The notes: generated by a model from the letters alone, not told the origin. A DNA stretch of 64,000 nt from Caballeronia sp. dw_276 (GCF_018449635.1 NZ_JAAVUV010000005.1:310001-374000), one strand, 5' to 3'; counted from the first letter of the stretch, positions 27,114 to 36,595 are shown. Made by a program: numbers and translations.

Positions 27114-28118
27114 TCATTTGTGCAGCGTGGACAGCGAATGAAACACGGCCATGAAGCCTGGACCAGCCGTCATGATCAACAACGCGGGCAGCAAGGTCAC
27201 GACCATCACGCCGGTCATCTTCACGGTCAGCGCGCCGATGCGCTCCCGCAACGTTGCACGGCGTGACTCACGCAAGCGGTCGCCGAACTGGCGCAGCGGT
27301 TCCTGCACGGCGCCGCCGTGTTTATCGACCTGGATCACCAGGCGCATCACCGCGGTCAGGTCGTCGTTTTCATAACTGGTGGAAAGGCGATTCAACGATT
27401 GTTCGCGCGTTCGGCCCGTGTTGAATTGCCGCTGCGCGAGCGCGAGTTCCTGCGACAACACCGGCAGCACGGTCGCAAAATCGTTGATCATGACTTGCAG
27501 GGTTTGATCCAGCGACAAGCCCACGCCCTGAAGCAGACGCAACAGGTCGACGAACATGGGCAGCTCGGCGACGATCGCGCGCTGACGCGCGGTCGCACGA
27601 CGCCGCACGAGCCACTTCGGCAACATGAAGCCAATGGCGAGCGCGCCAAACATCCACAGCGCAACGCGCGCCTCGCCGCTGCGCCAGAAGAACACGATAA
27701 GCGGCAACAGCACCGAAGAGCCGAGCCGCGCCGCGAAAAATCGGGCACGTGCAGTCGTATCGAAGAAACCGCAGCGCTCGAGCAGGCGGCGGTCCTCATC
27801 GGCGACCACGATTTTTCCGAGCGGCGTATCGAGCCATCGCAAAGCGGTTCTACTGATCGACTGGACAATTCGGTCAAGGCTCGTCAGGCGCGATTTCGCC
27901 GCCTCGCCGGATAACTTCGAATCCTTACCTTCGTTCGATGCCGGCACGGCCACGCGTGCAGCCGCCGCCGCGCTTGCGGCACGTTGGTCGAGCGCGTGAT
28001 CGAGCGTGCGCGCGCTGCGGCGATTGCGCCCGAGACTCGCGAACACGAGCAGACCGATCAGCGCGCAAGCCGCCGAGGCGCATATCAGCGCAACCGTCAG
28101 GAACGTGTCTGCGTCCAT
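27114..28118 (-). CDS. tadC: TadC, inner-membrane platform protein
   Basis: This 334-residue type II secretion F-domain protein has membrane helices near residues 5-30, 125-170 and 300-330. The GspF-type core reads LPMFVDLLRLLQGVGLSLDQ, then RQFNTGRTREQSLNRLSTSY. With TadB it forms the platform that couples the TadA ATPase to pilus growth and retraction. It starts one base after the tadB stop codon (TGA-T-ATG), so translation is probably coupled. Confidence 0.9.
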   Translation of the reverse strand: MDADTFLTVALICASAACALIGLLVFASLGRNRRSARTLDHALDQRAASAAAAARVAVPASNEGKDSKLSGEAAKSRLTSLDRIVQSISRTALRWLDTPLGKIVVADEDRRLLERCGFFDTTARARFFAARLGSSVLLPLIVFFWRSGEARVALWMFGALAIGFMLPKWLVRRRATARQRAIVAELPMFVDLLRLLQGVGLSLDQTLQVMINDFATVLPVLSQELALAQRQFNTGRTREQSLNRLSTSYENDDLTAVMRLVIQVDKHGGAVQEPLRQFGDRLRESRRATLRERIGALTVKMTGVMVVTLLPALLIMTAGPGFMAVFHSLSTLHK

Positions 28119-28119
28119 A

Positions 28120-29121
28120 TCAGTCCTTCAACCGCGCAAGTGAATAGAGCAGGAAAACGCCGAGCACTTGCAGGCCGACTGCCACGAAAATGAGGCGCTG
28201 GCCGATCGGATCGGACCACATCGCGGCGAAGTACGAAGGATTGGAGACGATCACGAAGCCACCAACGACGACCGGCAGCGCGCCAAGCACCCAGGAGGAC
28301 AGACGCGTCTCCGTGGTGAGCGCGATCAGTTCTCGTTCGGCTTGCTCCAGGTCGCGCATCAGCGCAGACATGCGGTCGAGCATGACGTCCGAGCGTCCGC
28401 CGTAACGTACCGAGACGCGCAACACCGATCCGACCAGCTCCAATTCACGGACGCGGTACACAAGCGCCACGTGCTTTAGCGCAACATCGATATCCACACC
28501 CGAGCGCAGCATGCGCGACACGCGGTCGAGGCATTCGCGCAAAGGTGCGTCGCTCGTGGTGAGCGCCGCCTGGAACGAGGCCGGCACGCTATTGCCGATA
28601 ATGATCAGACGCACGATGCCATCGAGGAAAACCGGCAACTGGCGCTTGATGCGCTGATAGCGTTTTTGCGCGCGCCACGACAGCACTGCATATAGACACA
28701 CGCCGCCGAAGACGATGAATCCCATCCCCAACAGCCAATGCGTCCTTACGCCGATCGCGATCGCGCCGGCCGCGACCAGCGTGCCGGTAGTGAGCAACAG
28801 CGCACGCGGATTCGTGATGCCCGCGCGGCTCATCAGGTTGCCGAACGCATACAGCATGCGCTCGCACTGGCGCTTCACATGCTCGCGAACGCTGCGCGGC
28901 GCGCTCTGGGAGGGCATTGCGGACGGCGCGTTGATGCGCGGCCGTTGGGCTTGCGCCGGATTGGAAGCTTGCGCGGCGCCTTGGACGGATGCAACGCGCC
29001 GTTCGACAAACCGTTCCGTCATCGCGCGATCACGCGTGTCCTGCGAGCGCTGCCACAATAGCAACCCGCCCGCTGCGCACAGCAACGCCACCATCAGCAC
29101 GAAGCCGATCCCGCTAGACAT
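28120..29121 (-). CDS. tadB: TadB, inner-membrane platform protein
   Basis: The 333-residue partner of TadC has an N-terminal membrane helix (GFVLMVALLCAAGGLLLW) and a GspF domain at about 165-290 (LPVFLDGIVRLIIIGNSVPA, then RYGGRSDVMLDRMSALMRDL), ending in two helices. The ATG at 29121 overlaps the tadA stop by 8 bp; longer in-frame starts would lie inside tadA. It works with TadC as the membrane scaffold of the Tad machine. Confidence 0.9.
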   Translation of the reverse strand: MSSGIGFVLMVALLCAAGGLLLWQRSQDTRDRAMTERFVERRVASVQGAAQASNPAQAQRPRINAPSAMPSQSAPRSVREHVKRQCERMLYAFGNLMSRAGITNPRALLLTTGTLVAAGAIAIGVRTHWLLGMGFIVFGGVCLYAVLSWRAQKRYQRIKRQLPVFLDGIVRLIIIGNSVPASFQAALTTSDAPLRECLDRVSRMLRSGVDIDVALKHVALVYRVRELELVGSVLRVSVRYGGRSDVMLDRMSALMRDLEQAERELIALTTETRLSSWVLGALPVVVGGFVIVSNPSYFAAMWSDPIGQRLIFVAVGLQVLGVFLLYSLARLKD

Positions 29122-30481
29122 TGAAGCCCCCGCCCGAGCGTCCGAAGCCGCGGCCGAAACCATCGTTGAAATTATCGCGTTCGCGCATGTCGTTACCGAG
29201 CGTTTGCCGGTACTTCGCGAGCTTTGGCGAACTCGGATGGATGCCGAGCGAGACCCAGTTGTCCTGTTCCTCGCCGCCTTCCAGCAAGACGGGTTCGTAT
29301 CGATACAACTCCTGCGTCGCGACAATGTTGTCGGAAAGTCCCGTCACTTCCGTGATCGACAATATCCTTCTTCGCCCGTTGGAGAGCCGCCCGATCTGCA
29401 CGATGAAATCGATCGCGTTCGCGATCTGCCGGCGCAAGCTCGACTCCGTGCCCTGAAAACCGGCAAACCCTGCCAGCATCTCCAGCCTGTAAAGACATTC
29501 ACGCGCAGAACTCGCGTGGACGGTGCCCATGGAACCGTCGTGGCCCGTGTTCATCGCCTGGAGCATTTCGAGCACTTCGCCGCCGCGCACTTCCCCCACG
29601 ATGATCCTGTCCGGCCGCATGCGCAGCGTATTGCGCAACAGGTCGCGGATCGACACGACGCCCGCGCCGTCGAAACCGCCGGGCCGGCTTTCGAGCCGCA
29701 CCACATGCGGATGATTGAGCGAGAGTTCGGCGGTGTCCTCGATCGTCACCACGCGTTCGTGTTTCGGAATGAAGAACGCGAGCGCATTGAGCAAGGACGT
29801 CTTGCCGGAACTCGTTCCGCCCGAAACAAGCACGTTGCAGCGCGAGGCGACCGCTGCGTCGAGCAGCGCGCTGATCTCCTGATTGAACGTGCCGTTGGCG
29901 AGCAGATCGTCCGGACGCAAGGGATCACGGCGAAACTTCCGTATCGATACAACCGGTCCGTCGAGCGACAACGGCTCGATCACGACATTCACGCGGCCGC
30001 CGTCCGGCAGACGTGCATCGACCATGGGATTGGATTCATCCAGCCGCCGGCCGATAGGCGCCAGAATCCGCCGCACGATGCGCAGCAGATGCGCGTTATC
30101 GGCGAAACGCACGGGGATCTTCGCAAGCATGCCGTGACGGGAGACGTAGACATCGTCGAAGCCGTTGATGAGGATGTCTTCAACGGCCGGATCAGCCAGC
30201 AGATCCTCGATAGGCCCGAAACCCGCCAGTTCCTTTGTCAACGCCTCGGCGACCAGACGCACCTCGCTTTCGTTGAGCGGAATGCGCCGCAAGCGAACGA
30301 AGCCATCGATTTCCAGATCGACAAACTGATTTATCGCCTGACGCGACCATCGCCCGAATTCCGCGCCCAGTTCCTCGATCCGCGTGAGCAGATGTTCGTG
30401 CGCCGCGTTCTTGATGTCCTGGAACTGCTGCGTGTGCGCGAACGAAGTGGCGTCGTCGGCGAATTCGATGTCTTTTGCCAT
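29114..30481 (-). CDS. tadA: TadA/CpaF-family pilus ATPase
   Basis: This 455-residue secretion ATPase has the CpaF order. An N-terminal domain precedes the Walker A motif at 221-229 (GGTSSGKTS), followed by an Asp box ([20 protein letters not shown]), Walker B and His box regions ([20 protein letters not shown] and [11 protein letters not shown]). It powers both extension and retraction of Flp pili. It lies 3 bp after tadZ and overlaps tadB. Confidence 0.93.
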   Translation of the reverse strand: MAKDIEFADDATSFAHTQQFQDIKNAAHEHLLTRIEELGAEFGRWSRQAINQFVDLEIDGFVRLRRIPLNESEVRLVAEALTKELAGFGPIEDLLADPAVEDILINGFDDVYVSRHGMLAKIPVRFADNAHLLRIVRRILAPIGRRLDESNPMVDARLPDGGRVNVVIEPLSLDGPVVSIRKFRRDPLRPDDLLANGTFNQEISALLDAAVASRCNVLVSGGTSSGKTSLLNALAFFIPKHERVVTIEDTAELSLNHPHVVRLESRPGGFDGAGVVSIRDLLRNTLRMRPDRIIVGEVRGGEVLEMLQAMNTGHDGSMGTVHASSARECLYRLEMLAGFAGFQGTESSLRRQIANAIDFIVQIGRLSNGRRRILSITEVTGLSDNIVATQELYRYEPVLLEGGEEQDNWVSLGIHPSSPKLAKYRQTLGNDMRERDNFNDGFGRGFGRSGGGFNV

Positions 30482-30484
30482 CGT

Positions 30485-31822
30485 CTATGACCGCTTTTTA
30501 AAAGTGGAAAGGAACCGCTTGACGCCGCTCGCTGCATCGGTGAAAGCAATGGGTGTTGCGCCTTCCGATGCCGGACCTGGCGTGCCGGCCTCCGGCGCTT
30601 TGCCGCCGCCAAGCCGTGCAAGCAAACCATCGAGCGCGCGCACGTACGGGTCACGCTCGGCGATCTCCGCGAGCAACTGGCCCTGGTTCACGGCGCGCCC
30701 GAGCGCCTGTGTGCGCGACGGCAACACCGCGAGCAACGGCAAGCCCAGCCGCTCGGCGATCTGCTCCGCCCCGAAGTGCAGCGTCGCATCGAATTTGTTC
30801 ACAATGAGATGCATTTTCTGCGGCGCGTCTGCCTGCGATTGCGCGTCATGCTCCCGCAAGCCTTCGAGCAACTCCACCGCCGAGACCGCCGACGCCACAT
30901 TCGGATCGCAGACGAGCCACACGTTGTCGGCGGCCTGCACGACCTGGCCGATGAATTCAAGGTTCGTGAAGCCGCCCAGATCCACCAGTTGATGATCGAA
31001 AAACGTGCGCAAGCGGTTGAGCAAACTCACCGCGGATGCATACGACACCTCCCGCATGGACGCGAGATCGGTCGGCAACGTGGTGACGGCAAGACCGCTG
31101 GCATGACGACCGAAAGCCGTATGCACGAAGGTCTGGTCGAAGCGGCGAAGGTTGCGCACGGCATCGACGAAATGGAACTCGCTTTGCGTGTCCAGCAGGA
31201 CCGAACTGTCCGCGGCCGGAATGCCGAGGTCGAGCAGCGCTGCTGTTCTCAGCGCAGCCACGTCGCGCTTTTGTAGTTTGACGGCGAGATTGGCAGCCAG
31301 CGTGCTGACGCCTACTCCAATACGTGCGCCGAGCAACACGGTGATCTTGCCGTGGCGGTTCGCCACGCGCTGCGCTTGCGCGGACAAGCTCGCCTGTTCC
31401 AGCAACTGCTTCGTGATTCGCAGTGCTTCCTCGGGCTGGCCCTCCACATCGATAAAATCACGCACGCCCGCACGCAATGCCGCGATCGCACTGCCGGAAT
31501 GCTGCAGCGATCCAAGCGCGACAATGGCAAGGCCCGGAAACGCATCCCGCACGGCAGCCGCGATCGCCGTCGCACTTTCAACACTCGCTTGCGGCGCCTC
31601 GAGCGGTGCGCGTCCAAAGTCGATGTAAACAAGAGAGGCGCCAAGCGCCGCGATCTTCGGTACGAGCGCAACCGGATCGAACGGCACATGTTCAATCTGA
31701 CCCAATGTGCCGAGCGCGCGCGTGAGCCATGCGCGTCGTCCTGCATCCGCGCAGACGCACAAGAATCGCGTGTTTTGCGCACGCGTTTCTACATCAGTCA
31801 AGGAAAGAACTCTTGCGTTCAT
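30485..31822 (-). CDS. tadZ: TadZ/CpaE, pilus localisation ATPase
   Basis: The 445-residue protein combines an N-terminal receiver-like domain (about 15-130) with a ParA/MinD-like domain (about 150-400). The deviant Walker A reads GARIGVGVSTLAANLA, which lacks the usual GKT lysine-threonine and carries VST; this degeneration is common in TadZ. TadZ marks the cell position where the Tad machine assembles. The ATG at 31822 has AGAGG upstream; a GTG at 31831 is possible. It lies between the secretin and ATPase genes. Confidence 0.85.
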   Translation of the reverse strand: MNARVLSLTDVETRAQNTRFLCVCADAGRRAWLTRALGTLGQIEHVPFDPVALVPKIAALGASLVYIDFGRAPLEAPQASVESATAIAAAVRDAFPGLAIVALGSLQHSGSAIAALRAGVRDFIDVEGQPEEALRITKQLLEQASLSAQAQRVANRHGKITVLLGARIGVGVSTLAANLAVKLQKRDVAALRTAALLDLGIPAADSSVLLDTQSEFHFVDAVRNLRRFDQTFVHTAFGRHASGLAVTTLPTDLASMREVSYASAVSLLNRLRTFFDHQLVDLGGFTNLEFIGQVVQAADNVWLVCDPNVASAVSAVELLEGLREHDAQSQADAPQKMHLIVNKFDATLHFGAEQIAERLGLPLLAVLPSRTQALGRAVNQGQLLAEIAERDPYVRALDGLLARLGGGKAPEAGTPGPASEGATPIAFTDAASGVKRFLSTFKKRS

Positions 31823-31846
31823 CGCGCGCACCTCTGCTATTGCGCA

Positions 31847-33367
31847 TCATTTTGAAAACCCCGGCGCCATATCGCTCGATGCCACGCCGCCCATGAACGA
31901 GCGCCACACGGGTCCGTCGCGCTGCTCGGACTGCTCGCCCGGCGTGCCGGGCAGCGGTGCACCTTTCGCTATCGGCGAGACGAGATGCGGCGTCACCACG
32001 ATCACCAGTTCGCGATCGTTTTGCGTGTACTGCAAGGTCTTGAAGAAAGAACCGATGATCGGCAGGTCGCCGAGCATCGGCACCTTGTCGACGTTCGACA
32101 TCGTCTCGCGATCGATCAGGCCGCCGATCACGTAGCTCTCGCCATCGCCGAGTTCGACGGTCGTATCGGCGCGGCGCGTGGTGATCGCAGGAACGGAAAT
32201 GCCATTGATGGTCAATGCATGCTGGAAGTCGAGCTGACTCGCCTCAGGCGCGACCTTCAACGCAATGCGCTGCGGTCCGAGCACGGTCGGCGTGACCGTC
32301 AGACCAATCCCGTACGGCTTGTAGACGATGCTGATCGTGCCAAGCGACTGCGGCACCGGCACAGGAATCTCGCCGCCGGCGAGAAAACTCGCGCTCTGCC
32401 CGGACAAGGCGACGAGCGTGGGTTCAGCCAGCACACGCGCGAGGTTGTTCGACTCCAGCAGGCTCAGATTGGCGAAGATGCCACGCGTGCCCAGATTCAC
32501 GATGAGATTGAAAGCGCTGCTGATCGGTGTCGTGCCCTGCACCTGCAGGTTGGTGGTCGCGCCGCCCGTATAAGACGTCAGCGATGAAGGCGAGAACGTC
32601 CCGAATGCAAACGCGTTGTTCTGCTTGAAGAGGTTGAAGCCCGCTTGCTTCAGCACGGACTTGCTGAACTCCACGACCTTCACATCGACCTGGACCACGG
32701 GACGCACGGCTACGGTGGATGCATCGAAAACGCTTCCGCCTTTCGCGCCGCCCGCCGATGCATCGGGTGAGCCGCCGTCCTGCTTTCCCGAGTCTTTCGA
32801 ATCGGAACCCGCCGCACCATCCGCAGTTTTGCCTAATGCGTCTTTCGCCACAGCCAGGGCGCGCTGATGCGACTCCACGGTGGCAGCAGATCCTGTGATC
32901 ACGGCCGTGCCGCCAAGCACATTGACCGCCGGTGTATCGCTGCCGAGCAGCTCACGCGCGGCTTGGGTGGTGACGTTGATCGTGTAAGTACGCGGCTGCG
33001 TACTACCCTTCTCCCACAGCATCATTTCCGTACGGCCCGCGCTTTTTCCAACCAGCAGCAAGCCGCTCGCAGCGCCGCTGCTGCTCTTGAGCCAAAGGAC
33101 ATCGGCGACGCTGGGGTCACCTACCGCGACACGCTGCAATGCGCGCCCGGGTGCGATTTGCCGTTGTGCGCCAACGGCGATTTCCAGCACGCGCGAAGCC
33201 GGGTCCGCTGCGCTGTCCGCGACCGATGCAGCGCTCGCGGCGTGTGCGGTTTTGGCGCTAAGCATGCCTCCCGGCGCGGACGCGCACAGACACGCCAGCA
33301 ACGCGATCGATACCCGCCGCGCGCCGCAATCAAACCGTTCTCGAACAGAACCTTCGACTTTAATCAT
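31847..33367 (-). CDS. cpaC: RcpA/CpaC, Tad outer-membrane secretin
   Basis: The 506-residue protein has a signal peptide (residues 1-35, ending AKTAHA). A pilus-type N-domain carries VAVGDPSVADVLWLKSS-type sequence, followed by a BON-like segment and a C-terminal secretin domain from about 240, with VLAEPTLVALSGQSASFLAGGEIPVPVPQ and VPMLGDLPIIGSFF. The secretin forms the outer-membrane pore for the Flp pilus. The ATG at 33367 was chosen because it places the signal peptide properly; upstream in-frame starts would add about 30 non-signal residues. The ribosome site is weak. Confidence 0.9.
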   Translation of the reverse strand: MIKVEGSVRERFDCGARRVSIALLACLCASAPGGMLSAKTAHAASAASVADSAADPASRVLEIAVGAQRQIAPGRALQRVAVGDPSVADVLWLKSSSGAASGLLLVGKSAGRTEMMLWEKGSTQPRTYTINVTTQAARELLGSDTPAVNVLGGTAVITGSAATVESHQRALAVAKDALGKTADGAAGSDSKDSGKQDGGSPDASAGGAKGGSVFDASTVAVRPVVQVDVKVVEFSKSVLKQAGFNLFKQNNAFAFGTFSPSSLTSYTGGATTNLQVQGTTPISSAFNLIVNLGTRGIFANLSLLESNNLARVLAEPTLVALSGQSASFLAGGEIPVPVPQSLGTISIVYKPYGIGLTVTPTVLGPQRIALKVAPEASQLDFQHALTINGISVPAITTRRADTTVELGDGESYVIGGLIDRETMSNVDKVPMLGDLPIIGSFFKTLQYTQNDRELVIVVTPHLVSPIAKGAPLPGTPGEQSEQRDGPVWRSFMGGVASSDMAPGFSK

Positions 33368-33474
33368 TTTGTATTTCGACTGCGTATTGCGTTGTCGCCA
33401 CACGGCGGCATGGCCCCGAACTTCGCTTTTAATATTCCGCACTTCTAACCACATTAACGTCACGCAGCATGTTT

Positions 33475-34434
33475 TCAGTAGGTAAGTTTTTCCCTATGTG
33501 AACCGCGAATCACCTCAAGATCGTTCGATGCAGCCTGAACGCGCGGCGCTTTGAAGGCCGGCATGGCAGGCAACGGGGGCGGCAACTGTTTTACCGGTTG
33601 CGCCCCGACTCCTCCAGCGAGTGTCTGCAGCGACAATCCTGCTGCCGCCCGCCCTTTGTTTTCGTTCGTAATCCTGAGCGATGCCAAAAGCGGCGCCATC
33701 GCGACGGGTTCCGTCACATCGCGATCGGCGGGATTGCGCAGCGCAATCACAAGACGGCCGGCCCCTTCGGCGAGCGTCAATGCATCGATGTCAGCCGTAC
33801 GCACCGCCAGCACCGCTGTACGCGATCCGCCGCCGCTGCTTGGGGCGTGCGTGGCATTCGACGCACCGTCGCCGCCGCTATCCGATGTGCCGGGCAACGT
33901 GGCGTCGCCGAAACTCAGCACCCGTACCCTCGACAACAAGAGCCGCGCCTGTGTCGCCGGCACCTCGGCCTCAAGGCCGGGACCCGCGCTCATATCGCGC
34001 TTGAGCATGAAGAACACATCGACAAAATTGCCCGGCCGCACGCGATTGCCCACGGCGTTGCCTTCATCGATGCGCACTGCGACCGCACGTTCTCCGGGCG
34101 CGATGGCGTCGGCAAGCCCCGTGGAAAGGCTGGCTTCGGTGAGCGTGGTGTTTGCGGTGATCGCGGTAAGCGGCACGCGGCCGATCACAGGCGCGGCATC
34201 GCCGAACTCGCTTGCTCCCCGCGATGGCGCCATGCGCAAGGTCAGCGCATCGGCTTCTATCGGCTTGCCTGCAGGGAGATCGCGTGAGGCCACGACCACG
34301 GGGAAACTTGCCTGCCCTTGCACGACAGGCGCGACGGGCGCCGGCGCGCGGCGCGAAAGCGACCACGCGAAAATACCGAGCAGCACCGCCAACGCGATCA
34401 GACACCCAGCGAGGATACGAGTGATATTGGCCAT
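33475..34434 (-). CDS. cpaB: CpaB/RcpC, Flp pilus assembly protein
   Basis: The 319-residue protein has an N-terminal membrane helix (ILAGCLIALAVLLGIFAWSL). A SAF domain at about 45-110 contains VVVASRDLPAGKPIEADALT, and an RcpC-type domain contains AVRIDEGNAVGNRVRPGNFV, then DVFFML. CpaB proteins stabilise the secretin in the periplasm. The C-terminal 60 residues are Pro/Ala/Lys-rich. It is followed by the secretin gene after about 107 bp. Confidence 0.88.
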   Translation of the reverse strand: MANITRILAGCLIALAVLLGIFAWSLSRRAPAPVAPVVQGQASFPVVVASRDLPAGKPIEADALTLRMAPSRGASEFGDAAPVIGRVPLTAITANTTLTEASLSTGLADAIAPGERAVAVRIDEGNAVGNRVRPGNFVDVFFMLKRDMSAGPGLEAEVPATQARLLLSRVRVLSFGDATLPGTSDSGGDGASNATHAPSSGGGSRTAVLAVRTADIDALTLAEGAGRLVIALRNPADRDVTEPVAMAPLLASLRITNENKGRAAAGLSLQTLAGGVGAQPVKQLPPPLPAMPAFKAPRVQAASNDLEVIRGSHREKLTY

Positions 34435-34464
34435 GTTCGTGTTTGTCCTGGGCGCGTGTGACGC

Positions 34465-34944
34465 TCAGAACAGGTTCTCCGGGTTCAGTTGCACCATGGC
34501 GTTCGCGGTGAGCGCGGCCGGCGTCGGCAAGCCGATGAGCGGCAATACGGGCACAAGTGGATTGCTCGCGTAGTCGTAGTTCAGCGAAACATTCACGCAT
34601 TGCATGGAGGCATCGAAGGTACAGGGCGCGTAGGTCGCCGTGCACGGCGTGGTCGTCGCGAGCCAGTTCACCAGTCCGTTCGCCGTCGTGCATGCCGCGT
34701 TTGCACGCAGCGCGAGCGCGCTCGCTGTGCTGTTCGCCGTCGGTTGAAACTTCAGCGCGGCACGCGCCCCTTCCGATGCCGCAAGCGCAAGCGATTGCTT
34801 CGCGGCGAAGATGACGCTGTAGGTGACGATCGCGTAGAAGATCAGGAAAAAAATCGGGAAAATCAGCGCGAACTCCACCGCCGTGCTGCCGCGTTGCAAC
34901 CGTTGCCGCCGTTGTGAGGATGCCCCGTTCACGGGATATTTCAT
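34465..34944 (-). CDS. tadE: TadE-like minor pseudopilin
   Basis: The 159-residue protein has the TadE motif RGSTAVEFALIFPIFFLIFY near its N-terminus: a basic leader, Gly, a Glu at position 5 of the mature region and a membrane helix. It is probably processed by the prepilin peptidase encoded just upstream. Four cysteines in the exported part may form disulfides. Its start overlaps the prepilin peptidase stop by 4 bp (ATGA). Confidence 0.87.
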   Translation of the reverse strand: MKYPVNGASSQRRQRLQRGSTAVEFALIFPIFFLIFYAIVTYSVIFAAKQSLALAASEGARAALKFQPTANSTASALALRANAACTTANGLVNWLATTTPCTATYAPCTFDASMQCVNVSLNYDYASNPLVPVLPLIGLPTPAALTANAMVQLNPENLF

Positions 34945-35465
34945 TGGGTGGCTCCGAGGGTATGGAGCGTGAAACTCCCCAACGCCGATACCGCGAGCAA
35001 TGCGGCATAAGGCGTCGCGCGGCGGCCACCGACCATGAAGGTCGCATGACGTACACGATTAGCGCTGCCGTTGCCGACAACGACATGTGCTGCGCTGCTT
35101 CGCCTCGCCTTGATCATCGCCGGCACGATCAGGCATACCGCGTGAATGCCGGCGAAAATGCTCGCGGCCATCCACAGGCCGAGCAACGCATGCACACCGC
35201 ACCACGCGCCCAAGGCGGCAAATATTTTGACGTCGGCAGCGCCCATCACGCCCATCAAATAGAAAGGCATGAGCGCGATAAGGCCGACTGGAAGCCCGAG
35301 CGCGGCATCCTTCAAGGCGATATGAAATGGTGAATATCCACTCGCCGCAAATGTGCACGCAAGCACCACCCCGACAATAACAAGCCAGTTCGGAATCCGG
35401 CGCCAAAAGCAATCGAATAAAACGACCGCGAGTGCCCAGCTAACGAATAACGCGGCGTTAATCAC
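34941..35465 (-). CDS. cpaA: TadV/CpaA, type IV prepilin peptidase (A24)
   Basis: This 174-residue membrane protein has about six helices. Of the two catalytic aspartates, the first lies in FDCFWRRIPNWL and the second in MGAADVKIFAALG. The usual GxGD motif reads GAAD here: the catalytic Asp is kept but the second Gly is Ala. It cleaves and may methylate the Flp pilin and TadE-like pseudopilins. There is no N-terminal methylase domain, as is normal for TadV/CpaA. Confidence 0.87.
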   Translation of the reverse strand: MINAALFVSWALAVVLFDCFWRRIPNWLVIVGVVLACTFAASGYSPFHIALKDAALGLPVGLIALMPFYLMGVMGAADVKIFAALGAWCGVHALLGLWMAASIFAGIHAVCLIVPAMIKARRSSAAHVVVGNGSANRVRHATFMVGGRRATPYAALLAVSALGSFTLHTLGATQ

Positions 35466-35501
35466 GATATTGATCCGCTAATGCCAGGCGCGACTTTCCA
35501 A

Positions 35502-35525
35502 TCGAATGCGTTTTATCGCATTCGA
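35502..35525. repeat. Stem-loop in the flp-cpaA gap
   Basis: TCGAATGCG (35502-35510) and CGCATTCGA (35517-35525) form a perfect 9-bp stem with a 6-nt loop. A second, imperfect dyad lies nearby at about 35613-35636 (TATACCGGC / GCCGATATA, one mismatch). No T-tract follows on the minus strand, so these are more likely mRNA-stabilising or partial-termination structures between the pilin gene and the rest of the locus. Confidence 0.5.
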
Positions 35526-35692
35526 ATAAAAAGCACAGCGACACAGCCACGCATAGCCACGCTCAGCCTGCTGATAATGCGTATAAACCGCGATTGCAGG
35601 GAGCGTCCTGTATATACCGGCTGAAATGCCGATATATGCAGGCGCTGATACGCAGCAAATATGTGGCGCGTCACGCCTGACGGCGCAAAGCC

Positions 35693-35860
35693 TTAGATAT
35701 GGATCGATGAGGCGATGCTTTGAAACACCGCCTTGAGGTTAGTTGCAATCGGCGTTAAAGCGGTAGCCAGCGCTACCACAATGATGCCGGCAATGAGACT
35801 ATATTCGATCGCTGTGACGCCGCGTTCGTCGCGTAAAAAACGTTTGATGAAGTTCGACAT
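35693..35860 (-). CDS. flp: Flp-family type IVb major pilin
   Basis: This 55-residue prepilin is too short for most gene callers. Its start is MSNFIKRFLRDERGVTAIEY, followed by SLIAGIIVVALATALTPIAT. The processing site is DERG-VTAIEY: Gly at -1, Glu at +5 and Tyr at +6, the exact Flp signature recognised by TadV. The mature pilin would be about 41 residues. GAGGGCAACATC precedes the ATG, giving a good ribosome site. It is the first gene of the tad locus on the minus strand. Confidence 0.93.
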   Translation of the reverse strand: MSNFIKRFLRDERGVTAIEYSLIAGIIVVALATALTPIATNLKAVFQSIASSIHI

Positions 35861-36405
35861 GATGTTGCCCTCGGATATTTTTTAATGGTCATTCGGGCAA
35901 GTGGTCCGGCATTTTTGTGGATCGTAGCCAGCGGGTTCTCTCTTCCCCGCGGTCTTGTGTCCGTATACCTTGTTGCGCGTCTTGGCGCGCTGGTTCACTT
36001 GCCGCTTCTCTCAGGTTCTAGATATGTGATCGATGTAGCCTCCATCAGCCGGGATGTTAAATGATGCATCCATGTAACGATTTATAGCTGAACGCTATCT
36101 CGAAATCAACGGGTAGACAGCAATAATTTGATCCGTTGATACCCTTGATCGGTAAGCATTGTGCAACAACAACACTTTCCGCCCAATGACTTGGCGTCAA
36201 TCGTCAAATTCTGTGTCTATTCTTATGACGCGTTGTTAGCGTTCTCTGAATTAGACATATCTAATTGCGCATTCCAATTCGTAAACTCTGGACGGTTCAC
36301 TATTTAGTTAACGGCTGGTTTGACGCTCGCTTTATGGCGATTTGCTAGTGCGGTAACTCTAGAAACGAATCGTCGCGAGCGCTCTTTTCACTCTCGAGAA
36401 ACCGT

Positions 36406-36450
36406 GTTACGTCCTGGTCCGTAACGGCATCGAACACGCGTTACGTTACG
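36406..36450. promoter_or_regulatory. Cluster of four GTTACG boxes (candidate enhancer)
   Basis: GTTACG occurs at 36406-36411 (plus), 36420-36425 (minus, read as CGTAAC), 36440-36445 and 36445-36450 (plus). The first two form a dyad with an 8-bp spacer. The cluster is 130-175 bp upstream of the sigma-54 -24 element, the usual distance for enhancer sites of AAA+ activators. Confidence 0.5.
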
Positions 36451-36579
36451 TTCCACGGTACACCGCACTAAAGCACGTGTGCCCTGATCCCGCTGTCGTC
36501 CCGCAAAGCCATACCACGCCTTGTACTGTCTGGTTAACCCGGTCACCTCTCAAAGTCGTTCATATGCGTCCGTTCAAAA

Positions 36580-36595
36580 TGGCACGCGTCCTGCA
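36580..36595 (+). promoter_or_regulatory. Sigma-54 (-24/-12) promoter
   Basis: TGGCACGCGTCCTGCA matches the sigma-54 consensus TGGCACG-N4-TTGCA at all but one of the fixed positions, with exactly 10 bases between the invariant GG and GC. It lies 53 bp upstream of the lipoprotein ATG, so the transcript would begin near 36606. Confidence 0.8.

Noticed and set aside
30485..31822. ParA/MinD-like gene considered as a plasmid partition system
   Set aside because: It sits inside the tad operon, has a receiver-like N-terminus and a degenerate Walker motif typical of TadZ; no parB gene is adjacent.
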